A program made the translations under genes and the position numbers. 64,000 nt of DNA. Source: FEN-1219 sp039933105. GTDB taxonomy: Bacteria > Pseudomonadota > Gammaproteobacteria > Steroidobacterales > Rariloculaceae. This document shows positions 51,050-59,185 of this stretch, one piece after another (within the stretch, counting starts at the first letter, position 1; each line of letters starts with the position of its first letter). The DNA lies in assembly GCA_039933105.1 (NCBI GenBank), contig JBDTOT010000019.1, positions 1-64,000 of the forward strand, in the 5' to 3' direction. Under the pieces are notes generated by a model. The model did no database searches, had not been told where the DNA came from, and was given only the letters and a program-made list of their open reading frames with translations.

Positions 51050-51583
51050 TCAGGCGGCCGGCGTCCTCACGGCGCGTAGCGCCTTGTCGAGGTCGGCGAC
51101 GTCTACGGCACCGAGCTCCGGGCTGAAATGCCGAATTCGCTCGACGATCTCGACCGTTTCGAAATAGGGCTGCGCGCAACCTGCGTGCACGAAGCCGCCT
51201 GGCTCGAAACGAAACTCCTCGAAGAACACGAGAGCGATCCGCCATTCGTCCTTCGCGATCAGCTCTTTGCAGGAGCGACAGCGCGCGCGGCCCGTCGGTG
51301 CGCGCTCCGCGCCGTGAATGCGCGGCACGCGGCGGTGCTCGATGCCGACTTTCGCGGCGGGGATTAGCGCGGCGGCGGTGTCGCCCGATGTGGCCGCGAT
51401 TTCGAGAAACGGCTCGGGGCGCGCGTAGGCGGCGCACACGACGTGGAACCACAAAGTCATCTCGCCTTCGCCGAAAGCGTTCGGCTGACGCTCGCCAAAG
51501 CGCAGCTCACCCTTGGCGATGGGCCGGCCACAGCCGCGGCATTTGGCGCGGCCACTCGAGGCAGATTCGATCACGTGCGGCAC
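51050..51583 (-). CDS. Protein with two PARP-type zinc fingers
   Basis: A 177-residue cytoplasmic protein. Two CCHC fingers are visible: Cys15, Cys18, His47, Cys50 (SGRAKCRGCGRPIAKGELRF, WFHVVC) and Cys102, Cys105, His133, Cys136 (TGRARCRSCKELIAKDEWRI, FVHAGC). The (S/T)GRAxCxxC lead-in and the H-x2-C end match PARP-type fingers that detect DNA breaks in eukaryotes. No catalytic PARP or ligase domain is present, and the C-terminal tail is short and acidic. A role in sensing damaged DNA would be an inference. It faces away from the Fsr gene across 42 bp. Confidence 0.8.
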   Translation of the reverse strand: MPHVIESASSGRAKCRGCGRPIAKGELRFGERQPNAFGEGEMTLWFHVVCAAYARPEPFLEIAATSGDTAAALIPAAKVGIEHRRVPRIHGAERAPTGRARCRSCKELIAKDEWRIALVFFEEFRFEPGGFVHAGCAQPYFETVEIVERIRHFSPELGAVDVADLDKALRAVRTPAA

Positions 51584-51625
51584 GCGGCGATTATAAGCAC
51601 GCCGCTCTGCCAGTGGCCTTTCGCG

Positions 51626-52921
51626 ATGGGAAGGTCGCGCCTGTTATTCTTCTCGCCCATCGGCACGAGACTCGTTCACTCTGTGAGCACTTCACCTCCT
51701 GCAGCGTCAGAGCAAGCGACCGATACGGCATTCACGATCCTTGCCGCCATCAGCTTTTGCCACCTGCTGAACGACATGATGCAGTCGCTGCTGCCGGCGA
51801 TTTACCCGATTCTGAAGGACAGCTACGGCCTCACGTTTGGCCAGATCGGCCTCATCACGTTTACGTTCCAGGTAACGGCGTCGCTGCTGCAGCCTGTGAT
51901 CGGCAACTTCACGGACCGCCGCCCGCAGCCGTATTCGCTCGCCGTGGGGATGGGATTCTCCTTCTTCGGCTTGCTGCTCCTGTCGCGTGCCAACAGCTTC
52001 ACGCTGCTGCTCGTTGCGGCGGGGCTCGTCGGCACGGGGTCCGCGGTGCTGCACCCGGAATCGTCGCGCGTCGCACGAATGGCGGCCGGCAGGCAGCCCG
52101 GTCTGGCACAGTCGTTGTTCCAGATGGGCGGCAATCTCGGTTCATCGATCGGGCCATTGTTTGCGGCGTCGGTCGTCCTGCGTTTCGGCCAGACTAGCGT
52201 GGCATGGTTCGCGCTCGCGGCCGTGCTCGGCATGGTGTTGCTCGTGCGCGTGGGCCGTTGGTACGTCCAACACGGTATGTTGCGGATGCATGCCGCGGGG
52301 CGGCGCGACTCGGCGCGCGAAGTGCCGGCGCACGGCCGCGTGGTCGTTGCGATGTCCGTTCTCGTCGCGCTCGTGTTCTCGAAGTTCGTCTACACGGCTA
52401 GCATCACGAGCTACTACACGTTCTATCTGATCGAGCGCTTCGGTGTGTCGGTGCGCGCGGCGCAAGTGCATCTCTTCGTGTACTTGGCGTCAGTTGCGCT
52501 CGGCACCTTGCTTGGCGGGACCATCGGCGACCGGTTCGGCCGCAAGGTCGTGATTTGGGTGTCGATCCTGGGTGTGCTGCCGTTCACTCTCGTGCTGCCG
52601 TACGCGAACCTGTTTTGGGCCGGCGTGTTAACGGTGCCGATCGGGTTGATCCTCGCATCGGCGTTTCCCGCGATAGTCGTCTACGGCCAAGAGCTCGTGC
52701 CGTTCAAGGTGGGTACCGTCGCAGGGCTGTTCTTCGGCCTCGCGTTCGGTCTCGGCGGCATCGGCGCAGCTCTCGTGGGGCAGCTCGCGGACGTTCACGG
52801 TGTGGAGTTCGTGTTCAAGCTGTGCTCGTGGCTGCCGGCGATCGGCTTGCTGGCGGCTTTCTTGCCGCGCGTCGAGCCACGAGGCCGGTCGATGCGCCCG
52901 CTCGTAGCCCAAAAGACCTAG
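51626..52921 (+). CDS. fsr: Fosmidomycin resistance protein family MFS transporter
   Basis: A 431-residue MFS pump aligning well with E. coli Fsr. FTILAAISFCHLLNDMMQSL, GSAVLHPESSRVARMAAGRQ, AQSLFQMGGNLGSSIGPLF and the late IGDRFGRKVVIWVSILGVLP are family-specific. About twelve helices are predicted. I start at the ATG at 51626; GTG at 51683 is an alternative and neither has a strong ribosome binding site. It exports fosmidomycin-like drugs, though the natural substrate is probably different. It is divergent from the zinc-finger gene. Confidence 0.93.
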   Translation: MGRSRLLFFSPIGTRLVHSVSTSPPAASEQATDTAFTILAAISFCHLLNDMMQSLLPAIYPILKDSYGLTFGQIGLITFTFQVTASLLQPVIGNFTDRRPQPYSLAVGMGFSFFGLLLLSRANSFTLLLVAAGLVGTGSAVLHPESSRVARMAAGRQPGLAQSLFQMGGNLGSSIGPLFAASVVLRFGQTSVAWFALAAVLGMVLLVRVGRWYVQHGMLRMHAAGRRDSAREVPAHGRVVVAMSVLVALVFSKFVYTASITSYYTFYLIERFGVSVRAAQVHLFVYLASVALGTLLGGTIGDRFGRKVVIWVSILGVLPFTLVLPYANLFWAGVLTVPIGLILASAFPAIVVYGQELVPFKVGTVAGLFFGLAFGLGGIGAALVGQLADVHGVEFVFKLCSWLPAIGLLAAFLPRVEPRGRSMRPLVAQKT

Positions 52922-53695
52922 CATGGCTCGGCGCGAGTACGCGGTGGCGCCACAGGCTCGCCCTATATATATATGCGTCCGGAGGCCGCGCGGATGAACC
53001 CGTGGGGCGCGGTTGCGAACTTACGAGAGGGCGCCGTCTTCGCGCGTGACATAAGCACTTGGCGATTCGGGCAATTGCGCACCATGCGCGGGCGAGGTGC
53101 GTCGTCATAGTGCCGCGCGTCGGCTCGGCGCACCGGCGCGGCCCGAGGTGTTCGGCTGCGCATCAGTGTCGTCGCGGGCGCAAATGCTTCGTCGTAATGC
53201 CACGCGGGAGTATTTTTGGCGGCAAGCGGGGTCCTGTAGAAACCCCTATGCATGCGCGCGAACATTTGACTACACTAGCCACTCGTTGTCCGCGGCAGTT
53301 TTTGGTGTTGGTCAAACAAATGGGGTCGCGAGGCGCACAGCGTCCTTGCGAGAACGCCTTAGCCGTGCGACGCGATAACTCGAATGAGGTTGGTGCTACG
53401 TCCTAGACCCGAATAATCGGGCGAAGGGGGAAAACCCCCCAGGGCATGGTAGGGGGAAGTTGTGGACGGTGTTTCAGACTGCCGTTGCGACTGTGTAGGC
53501 GGCCTTTCCGGCGAAGCCCGTTCTGGGCTCGCGGTTGTCGGCTGCGGATTCTTCGTGGAAACTACGTTTTCGATTTGTGGCGCTCGCCCCGGCGAGGGCC
53601 CGAGAATCGTTGTCGGCCGCGCCGGCAACGATTAGTTTGTTTTGGGTTGGCTGGCGTGAGCCTTATGCAGGATCAATTTTCAGGAGGCGCTTGTT
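52922..53695. other. 774-bp gene-free leader region before the TonB operon
   Basis: The longest stretch without a convincing gene. The ORFs here lack ribosome binding sites and family resemblance. It holds a TATATATATA tract (52964-52973), a TTGACT hexamer near 53266 without a good -10 at normal spacing, and a G5-A4-C6-N11-G5 arrangement at 53426-53456. The length suggests a long 5' leader and promoter region for the operon beginning at 53696. Confidence 0.6.
53426..53456 (+). promoter_or_regulatory. Mutually exclusive hairpins upstream of the TonB operon
   Basis: GGGGG (53426-53430), CCCCCC (53435-53440) and GGGGG (53452-53456): the C-run can pair with either the upstream G-run (4-base loop AAAA) or the downstream G-run (11-base loop), but not both. 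It lies about 240 bp before the first gene of the operon. A regulatory switch is an inference. Confidence 0.4.
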
Positions 53696-54493
53696 GTGAT
53701 GATGTTCAAAACTAAAGTAGCTGCAGCTACTGGCCCGCGGTTGGTCCACCTGCTGGTGGCAATCGTGCCGGTCATGTTGGCCGCACCCGCTGGTGCGCAG
53801 CTCCAAGAGGCGATCACCGCACAAGTGGCGGCGGACAACCAGGCCTCCGCTGATCAGAAGCAGGTCAACGATATCCGCGACAAAACGCGCGACGCGGCTG
53901 GCCGCTACGCGCAGGCGATGGCCGACGCCGACAGCCTCGACCGCTACAACAACCAGCTCAATGAGCAGGTGAAGTCGCAGCAGACGGAAATCGGATCGAT
54001 CGAGCGACAGCTCAACGAGATCGAAACGACCAACCGCGAAGTGCAGCCGTTGATGCAGCAGATGGTCGACACGCTCGCGCAGTTCGTGAAGCTCGACGTG
54101 CCGTTCCTGATCGAGGATCGGCAAGCTCGTGTGCAGGGCCTCAAAGACATGATGGCGCGCGCCGACGTAACCATCTCCGAGAAGTACCGCCGGATTCTCG
54201 AGGCCTACCAGATCGAGCTCGAATACGGCCGCACGCTGTCGTCCTACCAGGGCCGTTTGGGCACTGGCGCCGATGCGCGAACCGTCGAGTTCGTGCAGCT
54301 CGGTCGCGTGTCGCTGATGTACCGCACGATCGACGGTAGCGAGACCGGCTACTGGGATGCCACCAAGAAGTCCTGGGTACCCGACGCAAGTTATAAGCAA
54401 GCGGTCGAGACTGCGATCAAAGTCGCTAAGCGCGACGGCGCTGCCGAGCTGCTGACCGTGCCTGTTCCGGCCCCGCAGGAGGTGCGGTCGTGA
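53696..54493 (+). CDS. DUF3450 periplasmic coiled-coil protein, copy A
   Basis: A 265-residue protein starting with GTG at 53696 (ATGs follow at 53699 and 53702) after CAGGAGG. A signal peptide (LVAIVPVMLAAPAGA) is followed by a long coiled coil of about 90 residues (DRYNNQLNEQVKSQQTEIGS) and the DUF3450 C-terminal part: LEAYQIELEYGRTLSSYQG, GRVSLMYRTIDGSETGYWD and the ending VPVPAP. DUF3450 proteins are linked to TonB2/TtpC systems in Vibrio and relatives, where they probably join the membrane complex in the periplasm. It heads the operon and overlaps the TtpC-like gene. Confidence 0.92.
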   Translation: MMMFKTKVAAATGPRLVHLLVAIVPVMLAAPAGAQLQEAITAQVAADNQASADQKQVNDIRDKTRDAAGRYAQAMADADSLDRYNNQLNEQVKSQQTEIGSIERQLNEIETTNREVQPLMQQMVDTLAQFVKLDVPFLIEDRQARVQGLKDMMARADVTISEKYRRILEAYQIELEYGRTLSSYQGRLGTGADARTVEFVQLGRVSLMYRTIDGSETGYWDATKKSWVPDASYKQAVETAIKVAKRDGAAELLTVPVPAPQEVRS

Positions 54494-55890
54494 TGAAAAT
54501 TAGAACGTTGCTGCCCGTAGTGGCAGTTTTGGGCGCCGTTGCCGCCCCGGCTTTTGCGCAACAACCGGCAGCCACTGATCTGACCGCTCTGCTGAAGCAG
54601 ACGCAGCAGGTTCGTTCCGAGGCCGAAGCGAAGTTCGACGCGCGGCGGCAGGAATTCGAAGGCACGCCTGAAGCGCAGAAAGCGGCGCTGACGACGAAAG
54701 CCGATCAGCAGCGTAAGGAGTTCGACACTGCTTCGCAGAAGCTGGCTGACGCGTACGCGGCCAACGAAGTCCGCATCAACAATCTGAACAACCAACTGCG
54801 CGACAAAGCCATGAAGCTTGGCCTCGCCGAGGTGTTCGGGTTGGCGCGGCAGGCGGCCAATGACGCCTCGACCGTCCTGCAGCAGTCATTGATCACCACG
54901 CAGTTCCCGCCCGCGGCAGGTCAACCGTCGCGTGACGAGTGGATGCGGCAGTTTGCGGCTGCGCGCGGGACGCCGACGGCGGCGGAGCTTGAGCGGGTGT
55001 GGATCGAGATCCAACGCGAAATGACGGCCAGCGGCCAGGTCGCGAAGTACAAGACACGCATCGTTCAACCCGGCGGTCAGAACGTCGACGCGGACGTGAT
55101 CCGCATCGGACCGTTCAATGCGACGGCGAATGGACAGTTCTTGTCGTATCTGCCGAATTTGCACGTCTTCACCGTGCTGCCGCGGCAGCTGCCGGCGGAA
55201 TTCATGAGTGTGGCGGCCGCCTTCCAGAATGCGACGTCCGGCTACGCGCAGGCCGTCGTGGATCCTAACCGCGGCGTCCTTGTCGGTATGTACACTGAGC
55301 GTCCGACCTTCATGGGTCGTATCCAGCTCGGCCAAGAAATTGGCTACGTGATCATGACCGTCGGCGCACTCGGCGCGCTGGCGTTCCTGTTCCAGCTGGT
55401 GAGCCTGGTGCTCGTGCGGTTGTCGGTCTCGACCCAGCTGAAGCACCTGGATCGCCCGACGCCCAACAATCCGCTCGGCCGCGTTCTGCTCGCCTTCAAG
55501 GGTGACAAGAATCGCATTGAGGAGGATTCCGAGGTTGCGGAGCTACGGATCACCGAGGCGGTATTACACGAAGTACCGAGACTAGAACGCTTCCAGGCAT
55601 TCCTGCGGCTGGCAGTTGCGTCCGGCCCGTTGCTCGGCCTGATCGGTACGGTCTGGGGCATGATCATCACGTTCCAGAGCATCACGGAGTCGGGTTCGAG
55701 CGACCCGAAGTTGATGGCCACCGGTATCGGCCAGGCCATGATCGCCACCGTGTTGGGTCTCGGTGTGGCAATCCCCCTGCTCTTCGCGAACGCGTTGTTG
55801 AACTCGTTGTCGCGCGGCGTCGTCCAGGTTCTCGACGAACAGAGCGCGGGCATGTTGGCGGAAAGCATCGAAAAGAAACGCCATGCTTGA
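54490..55890 (+). CDS. TtpC-like MotA/TolQ/ExbB proton channel protein, copy A
   Basis: A 466-residue protein beginning with GTG (54490) or ATG (54493) after GGAGG. Signal peptide VVAVLGAVAAPAFA, then a 240-residue periplasmic coiled coil, a first membrane helix (IGYVIMTVGALGALAFLFQL, about residues 281-305), and the TolQ-type channel domain from about residue 360 (LERFQAFLRLAVASGPLLGL, then IGTVWGMIITFQSI and ATGIGQAMIATVLGLGVAIP). It is the long ExbB-type protein TtpC of TonB2 systems, which works beside a standard ExbB. It overlaps the next gene by 8 bases. Confidence 0.92.
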   Translation: MMKIRTLLPVVAVLGAVAAPAFAQQPAATDLTALLKQTQQVRSEAEAKFDARRQEFEGTPEAQKAALTTKADQQRKEFDTASQKLADAYAANEVRINNLNNQLRDKAMKLGLAEVFGLARQAANDASTVLQQSLITTQFPPAAGQPSRDEWMRQFAAARGTPTAAELERVWIEIQREMTASGQVAKYKTRIVQPGGQNVDADVIRIGPFNATANGQFLSYLPNLHVFTVLPRQLPAEFMSVAAAFQNATSGYAQAVVDPNRGVLVGMYTERPTFMGRIQLGQEIGYVIMTVGALGALAFLFQLVSLVLVRLSVSTQLKHLDRPTPNNPLGRVLLAFKGDKNRIEEDSEVAELRITEAVLHEVPRLERFQAFLRLAVASGPLLGLIGTVWGMIITFQSITESGSSDPKLMATGIGQAMIATVLGLGVAIPLLFANALLNSLSRGVVQVLDEQSAGMLAESIEKKRHA

Positions 55891-56404
55891 TCAAATTCCA
55901 CTAGTCCGGGGCATCGTGTCGCTGTCGACCGACGGCGGCCCGTTTGTGCTGCTGATTTACGCCTCCGGCGTATTGATGTGGGCGCTGGTCATCGAGCGCT
56001 ACTGGTACTTCAGCTTCGTGTTGCCGAAGCAGGCAGCGAATCTGCAAGCCGAGTGGATGGCCAGGAAGGACCGCACTTCCTGGTGCGCCCGGCAGATTCG
56101 CACGGCGATGATTTCGCGCCTGAACGGCTCCATGACCACGGGGTTCCCCGTGCTGCAGGTGCTGGTTCCGATGGCGCCGCTGCTCGGCCTGATCGGGACC
56201 GTCTGGGGCATGCTCCAGGTGTTCGACTCGATGGCGCTGCGTGGTAGCGCCGACGCGCGCAGCATGGCAAGCGGTGTCTCCGCCGCCATGATCTGCACGA
56301 TGTCGGGGCTGGCCGTCAGTATCACGGGGCTGTACCCGGTTCACTACTTCCGTACTAGGGCGACGCGTGAGACGGAGCTCCTGGCGGACAAGTTGAGTTT
56401 CTAG
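55883..56404 (+). CDS. exbB: ExbB-like biopolymer transport protein
   Basis: A 173-residue ExbB/TolQ of the short type. An N-terminal helix (FVLLIYASGVLMWALVIERY), a cytoplasmic loop of about 65 residues and two C-terminal helices with VPMAPLLGLIGTVWGMLQVF and AAMICTMSGLAVSITGLYPV are present. It forms the proton-conducting ring with ExbD and, in TonB2 systems, with TtpC. The start lies inside the TtpC gene; the ExbD gene follows two bases after its stop. Confidence 0.94.
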   Translation: MLDQIPLVRGIVSLSTDGGPFVLLIYASGVLMWALVIERYWYFSFVLPKQAANLQAEWMARKDRTSWCARQIRTAMISRLNGSMTTGFPVLQVLVPMAPLLGLIGTVWGMLQVFDSMALRGSADARSMASGVSAAMICTMSGLAVSITGLYPVHYFRTRATRETELLADKLSF

Positions 56405-56406
56405 CC

Positions 56407-56814
56407 ATGCGAAAAAGACGTCAGGCAGACAGTCACGACTCATCCACGGGCATCGACCTCGCGCCGATGCTCGATTTCGTGACCAATCTGTTGATTTTTT
56501 TCATCATCACTGCGGTGTTCGTCAAAGAGTCCGGCCTGACGGTCAATCGCCCGACGTCGTTCGAGCAGGAAACCAAAGAAGACTCCAAGAGCATCCAGGT
56601 CCAGATTCTCGACAATGGGGAGATCTGGATCGACAACCGCGCGGTCGACTCGCAGGCGGTGCGCGCGAACGTGGAGCGCCTGAGTGCGGTGAACCCGGAC
56701 AGCGGCGTGCTGATCCTGGCCCAGGACAAGGCTCCGACGGGCGTGCTCGTCGAGGTGGTTGACCAGGTGCATCTCGGCGGCGTCTACAACATCACGTTCA
56801 GCACGACGCAGTAG
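56407..56814 (+). CDS. exbD: ExbD-like biopolymer transport protein, first of two
   Basis: A 135-residue ExbD. A short basic cytoplasmic tail, one transmembrane helix with the proton-relay aspartate Asp23 (GIDLAPMLDFVTNLLIFFI) and a periplasmic domain with QILDNGEIWIDNRAVDSQAV and GVLVEVVDQVHLGGV. It works with ExbB to energise TonB. A second ExbD follows after 24 bp; the two are related but clearly diverged. Confidence 0.93.
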   Translation: MRKRRQADSHDSSTGIDLAPMLDFVTNLLIFFIITAVFVKESGLTVNRPTSFEQETKEDSKSIQVQILDNGEIWIDNRAVDSQAVRANVERLSAVNPDSGVLILAQDKAPTGVLVEVVDQVHLGGVYNITFSTTQ

Positions 56815-56838
56815 GCGCAGGCGGAAGAGGGAATACTT

Positions 56839-57252
56839 ATGCAGTCACGACGACATGCGCCTGAAAGCGAAGACACCGGCATAGATCTCGCGCCGATGCT
56901 CGACTTCACGGTCAATTTGCTGATCTTCTTCATCATCACGACGTCGTTCATTAAAGAAGCGGGCGTGACGGTGTTCAAGCCGCCGGCGATCACTGCGGTC
57001 AACAAGCCCTCGGGCAATCTGTTGATCGCAGTCCGCGAGAACGGCGATATCTGGATGGACCGCCGCCACATCGAGTTGCGCGATGTCCGCACGATGATCG
57101 AGCGCCTGCACATCGAGCGACCCAAAGACACGGTCGTGATCATTGCGGACAAGGCGTCGAACGCGGGCGCAGTCGCCAAGGTCATGGACGAAGTGCGCTT
57201 GGCCGGAATCACGGACGTGTCGATCGCCGCCAACCCAAGTGGCGGCGGCTAA
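56839..57252 (+). CDS. exbD: ExbD-like biopolymer transport protein, second of two
   Basis: A 137-residue ExbD with ATG at 56839 after GAAGAGG. It repeats the layout of the first: GIDLAPMLDFTVNLLIFFII with Asp22 in the helix, then a periplasmic domain with NGDIWMDRRHIELRDVRTMI and VMDEVRLAGITDVSIA. Two ExbDs in one TonB operon also occur in some Xanthomonads (exbD1/exbD2), where one is needed for specific functions. TonB starts 21 bp downstream. Confidence 0.93.
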   Translation: MQSRRHAPESEDTGIDLAPMLDFTVNLLIFFIITTSFIKEAGVTVFKPPAITAVNKPSGNLLIAVRENGDIWMDRRHIELRDVRTMIERLHIERPKDTVVIIADKASNAGAVAKVMDEVRLAGITDVSIAANPSGGG

Positions 57253-57272
57253 CCGGAACGGAGGACCGAACC

Positions 57273-57875
57273 ATGAATGCCTTGAGAATACCGATTGCTG
57301 TGATCGTCGCCGGCGTGCTCACGACGAGCATGTTCTGGATACTGTGGCGTCTGGTCGGCGCGCAGTTTGATACGGGCCAATTCCAGGAAGCGCAGCGCAT
57401 CGAGTTCTCGCGCATGCGCAAAGACACCGAAGTGCAGACGAAGCGCGACCAGAAGATCGAGCGCGAGCGGCCGCCGCCCACTCCGGAAGCGCCGCGCATG
57501 GCGTTCAGCGCCGGCGGTCTCGATAACAACGTGGCGCAGCTTGCGCCTGTGGTCGACGCGCGCGGCGCGATGTCGCGAATGAGCATGACCGCGGGTTCCG
57601 ACCGCGACGTCATCCCGCTCGTTCGCGTCCCGCCGGATTACCCGGCGCGCGCTCAGAGTCGTGGTCTCGAGGGCTGGGTGCAGGTTCGGTTCACGATTAC
57701 GCCGACCGGCACCGTCAAAGACCCCGTCGTCGTCAATGCCGAGCCGAAGGGAATGTTCGACGACGCTGCCCTAAAGGCCATCGCACGTTGGCGCTATAAC
57801 CCTCGCGTCGAGGGTGGTGTGGCCACTGAGCGCGTCGGCATCGAAACGATCATTCGCTTCCAGCTCGAGAAATAG
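57273..57875 (+). CDS. tonB: TonB family energy transducer
   Basis: A 200-residue TonB with ATG at 57273 after GGAGG. N-terminal anchor AVIVAGVLTTSMFWILWRLV, a short charged linker with only PPPTPEAPR as proline-rich part, and a C-terminal domain: RVPPDYPARAQSRGLEGWVQ, RFTITPTGTVKDPVVVN and ALKAIARWRYNPRV. The short linker is typical of TonB2-type proteins. The short reach across the periplasm may be offset by the DUF3450/TtpC coiled coils (inference). No TonB-dependent receptor is encoded in the window. Confidence 0.94.
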   Translation: MNALRIPIAVIVAGVLTTSMFWILWRLVGAQFDTGQFQEAQRIEFSRMRKDTEVQTKRDQKIERERPPPTPEAPRMAFSAGGLDNNVAQLAPVVDARGAMSRMSMTAGSDRDVIPLVRVPPDYPARAQSRGLEGWVQVRFTITPTGTVKDPVVVNAEPKGMFDDAALKAIARWRYNPRVEGGVATERVGIETIIRFQLEK

Positions 57876-57900
57876 CACGTAACAAGGGAGTGGAATAGAC

Positions 57901-59166
57901 ATGTTCAACCAGCGTTACTGCAAGCTTTTGGGCGCCGCGATACTGCTTGCGGCATTTCAAGTCTCTTGGGCCCAGCAAGCCGCCAAGAAGGAGGACGACG
58001 GCAAGACGCCCGCACCGACGATTGACGCGGCGACGGGAAAGGTGCTGAACGAGGCCATCGAGCTCCTGAATAAGGAGGACTTCAAAGGCGCTTCCGCGAA
58101 GATCGACACGCTGAAGCTCGACAAGCTGAGCCCCTACGAGCGCAGCAAGGTCGAGCAGATCATGTTCAACATCTCCTACTCGCAGGACAAGTACGATGAC
58201 GCCCGCGGGCACCTGCAGAAGGCTATCGATGCTGGCGGCTTGAACGCGCAGGAGATCGAGCAGGCCCGCTACCAGGCGGCGCAGTTGTACATGCAGCAGG
58301 AGAAGTGGAAAGAAGGTGCGGCTGCACTCGAAGACTGGTTCAAGACCGCCACGAAGCCGAACTCCGCTGCCTACTATCTGTTGGCCGTGGCGTACTACCA
58401 GCAAGGCGTCAGCGCGACAGGCAAGGCGGCCACCGATCTATTCGCGAAGGCCTTGGTGCCCGCGAAGAAAGCCGTCGAGATCATGGAAAAGCCGCAGGAG
58501 AGCTGGCTTGCGATGTTGTCGGCGTTGTATCTACAGCGTGAGGAGTACAAAGACGCGATCCCCGTTCTCCAGCAATTGATAGCGCTTTCGCCATCGAAGA
58601 AAACCTACTGGATGCAGCTGTCGTCGATCTACGGCCAGGTCGAGGACTATGCGAAGGCGCTCGCCACCATGCAGCTCGCTTACAACGCGGGGCTCGTGAC
58701 GGAGGACTCCGATTTGCGGCGTCTCGCCGACTTGCTGCTCTTCAACGCCGTGCCCTATCGTGGCGCGCAGGTGCTCGAGACGGCCATCGAGAAGAAGGCC
58801 GTGAAGCTCGACGAGAAGCTCTACGAGAAGCTCGCGAACTGCTGGATCGCAGCCGGTGAGTTCGACAAGGCGACTGGCCCGCTGCAAAAGTCGGCGGAGC
58901 TCTCGGCGACTGGCGACGCGTTCGTGCGGCTGGGCGAGCTGCAAGCGCAGCGCGAGGACTGGGGTGCGTCTGCCTCCGCGCTGCAAAAAGGCATGGAGAA
59001 AGGGCAGCTCAAGGATGTGGCCAACGCGCAGCTGATGTTGGGCGTGGCGTACTACAGTCAGAAAAACTACAAAGACGCCCGGACTTTCTTTGAGCGAGCT
59101 TCGCAATCGGCTAAACACAAGCAGATCGCTACGAGCTATCTGCAGGCCATCAAGGCTCTGACCTAA
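57901..59166 (+). CDS. Exported tetratricopeptide repeat protein of the TonB operon
   Basis: A 421-residue protein with ATG at 57901 after AAGGGAG. Signal peptide AAILLAAFQVSWA is followed by a string of TPR-like helix pairs, for instance ALYLQREEYKDAIPVLQQLI, DYAKALATMQLAYNAGL and LMLGVAYYSQKNYKDARTFF. The periplasmic TPR gene following TonB is a known member of TtpC-type operons (Vibrio and Shewanella). It probably scaffolds the complex. The second DUF3450 gene starts 20 bases downstream. Confidence 0.9.
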   Translation: MFNQRYCKLLGAAILLAAFQVSWAQQAAKKEDDGKTPAPTIDAATGKVLNEAIELLNKEDFKGASAKIDTLKLDKLSPYERSKVEQIMFNISYSQDKYDDARGHLQKAIDAGGLNAQEIEQARYQAAQLYMQQEKWKEGAAALEDWFKTATKPNSAAYYLLAVAYYQQGVSATGKAATDLFAKALVPAKKAVEIMEKPQESWLAMLSALYLQREEYKDAIPVLQQLIALSPSKKTYWMQLSSIYGQVEDYAKALATMQLAYNAGLVTEDSDLRRLADLLLFNAVPYRGAQVLETAIEKKAVKLDEKLYEKLANCWIAAGEFDKATGPLQKSAELSATGDAFVRLGELQAQREDWGASASALQKGMEKGQLKDVANAQLMLGVAYYSQKNYKDARTFFERASQSAKHKQIATSYLQAIKALT

Positions 59167-59185
59167 GCGACATTTAGGAATTTGC

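Noticed and set aside
52964..52973. TATATATATA tract
   Set aside because: Short and without a matching -35 box or repeat context; it could be part of a promoter but I cannot support that.
52963..53265. 100-residue minus-strand ORF and overlapping plus-strand ORFs in the gene-free stretch
   Set aside because: No ribosome binding site, no recognisable family, and irregular Arg/His-rich composition.
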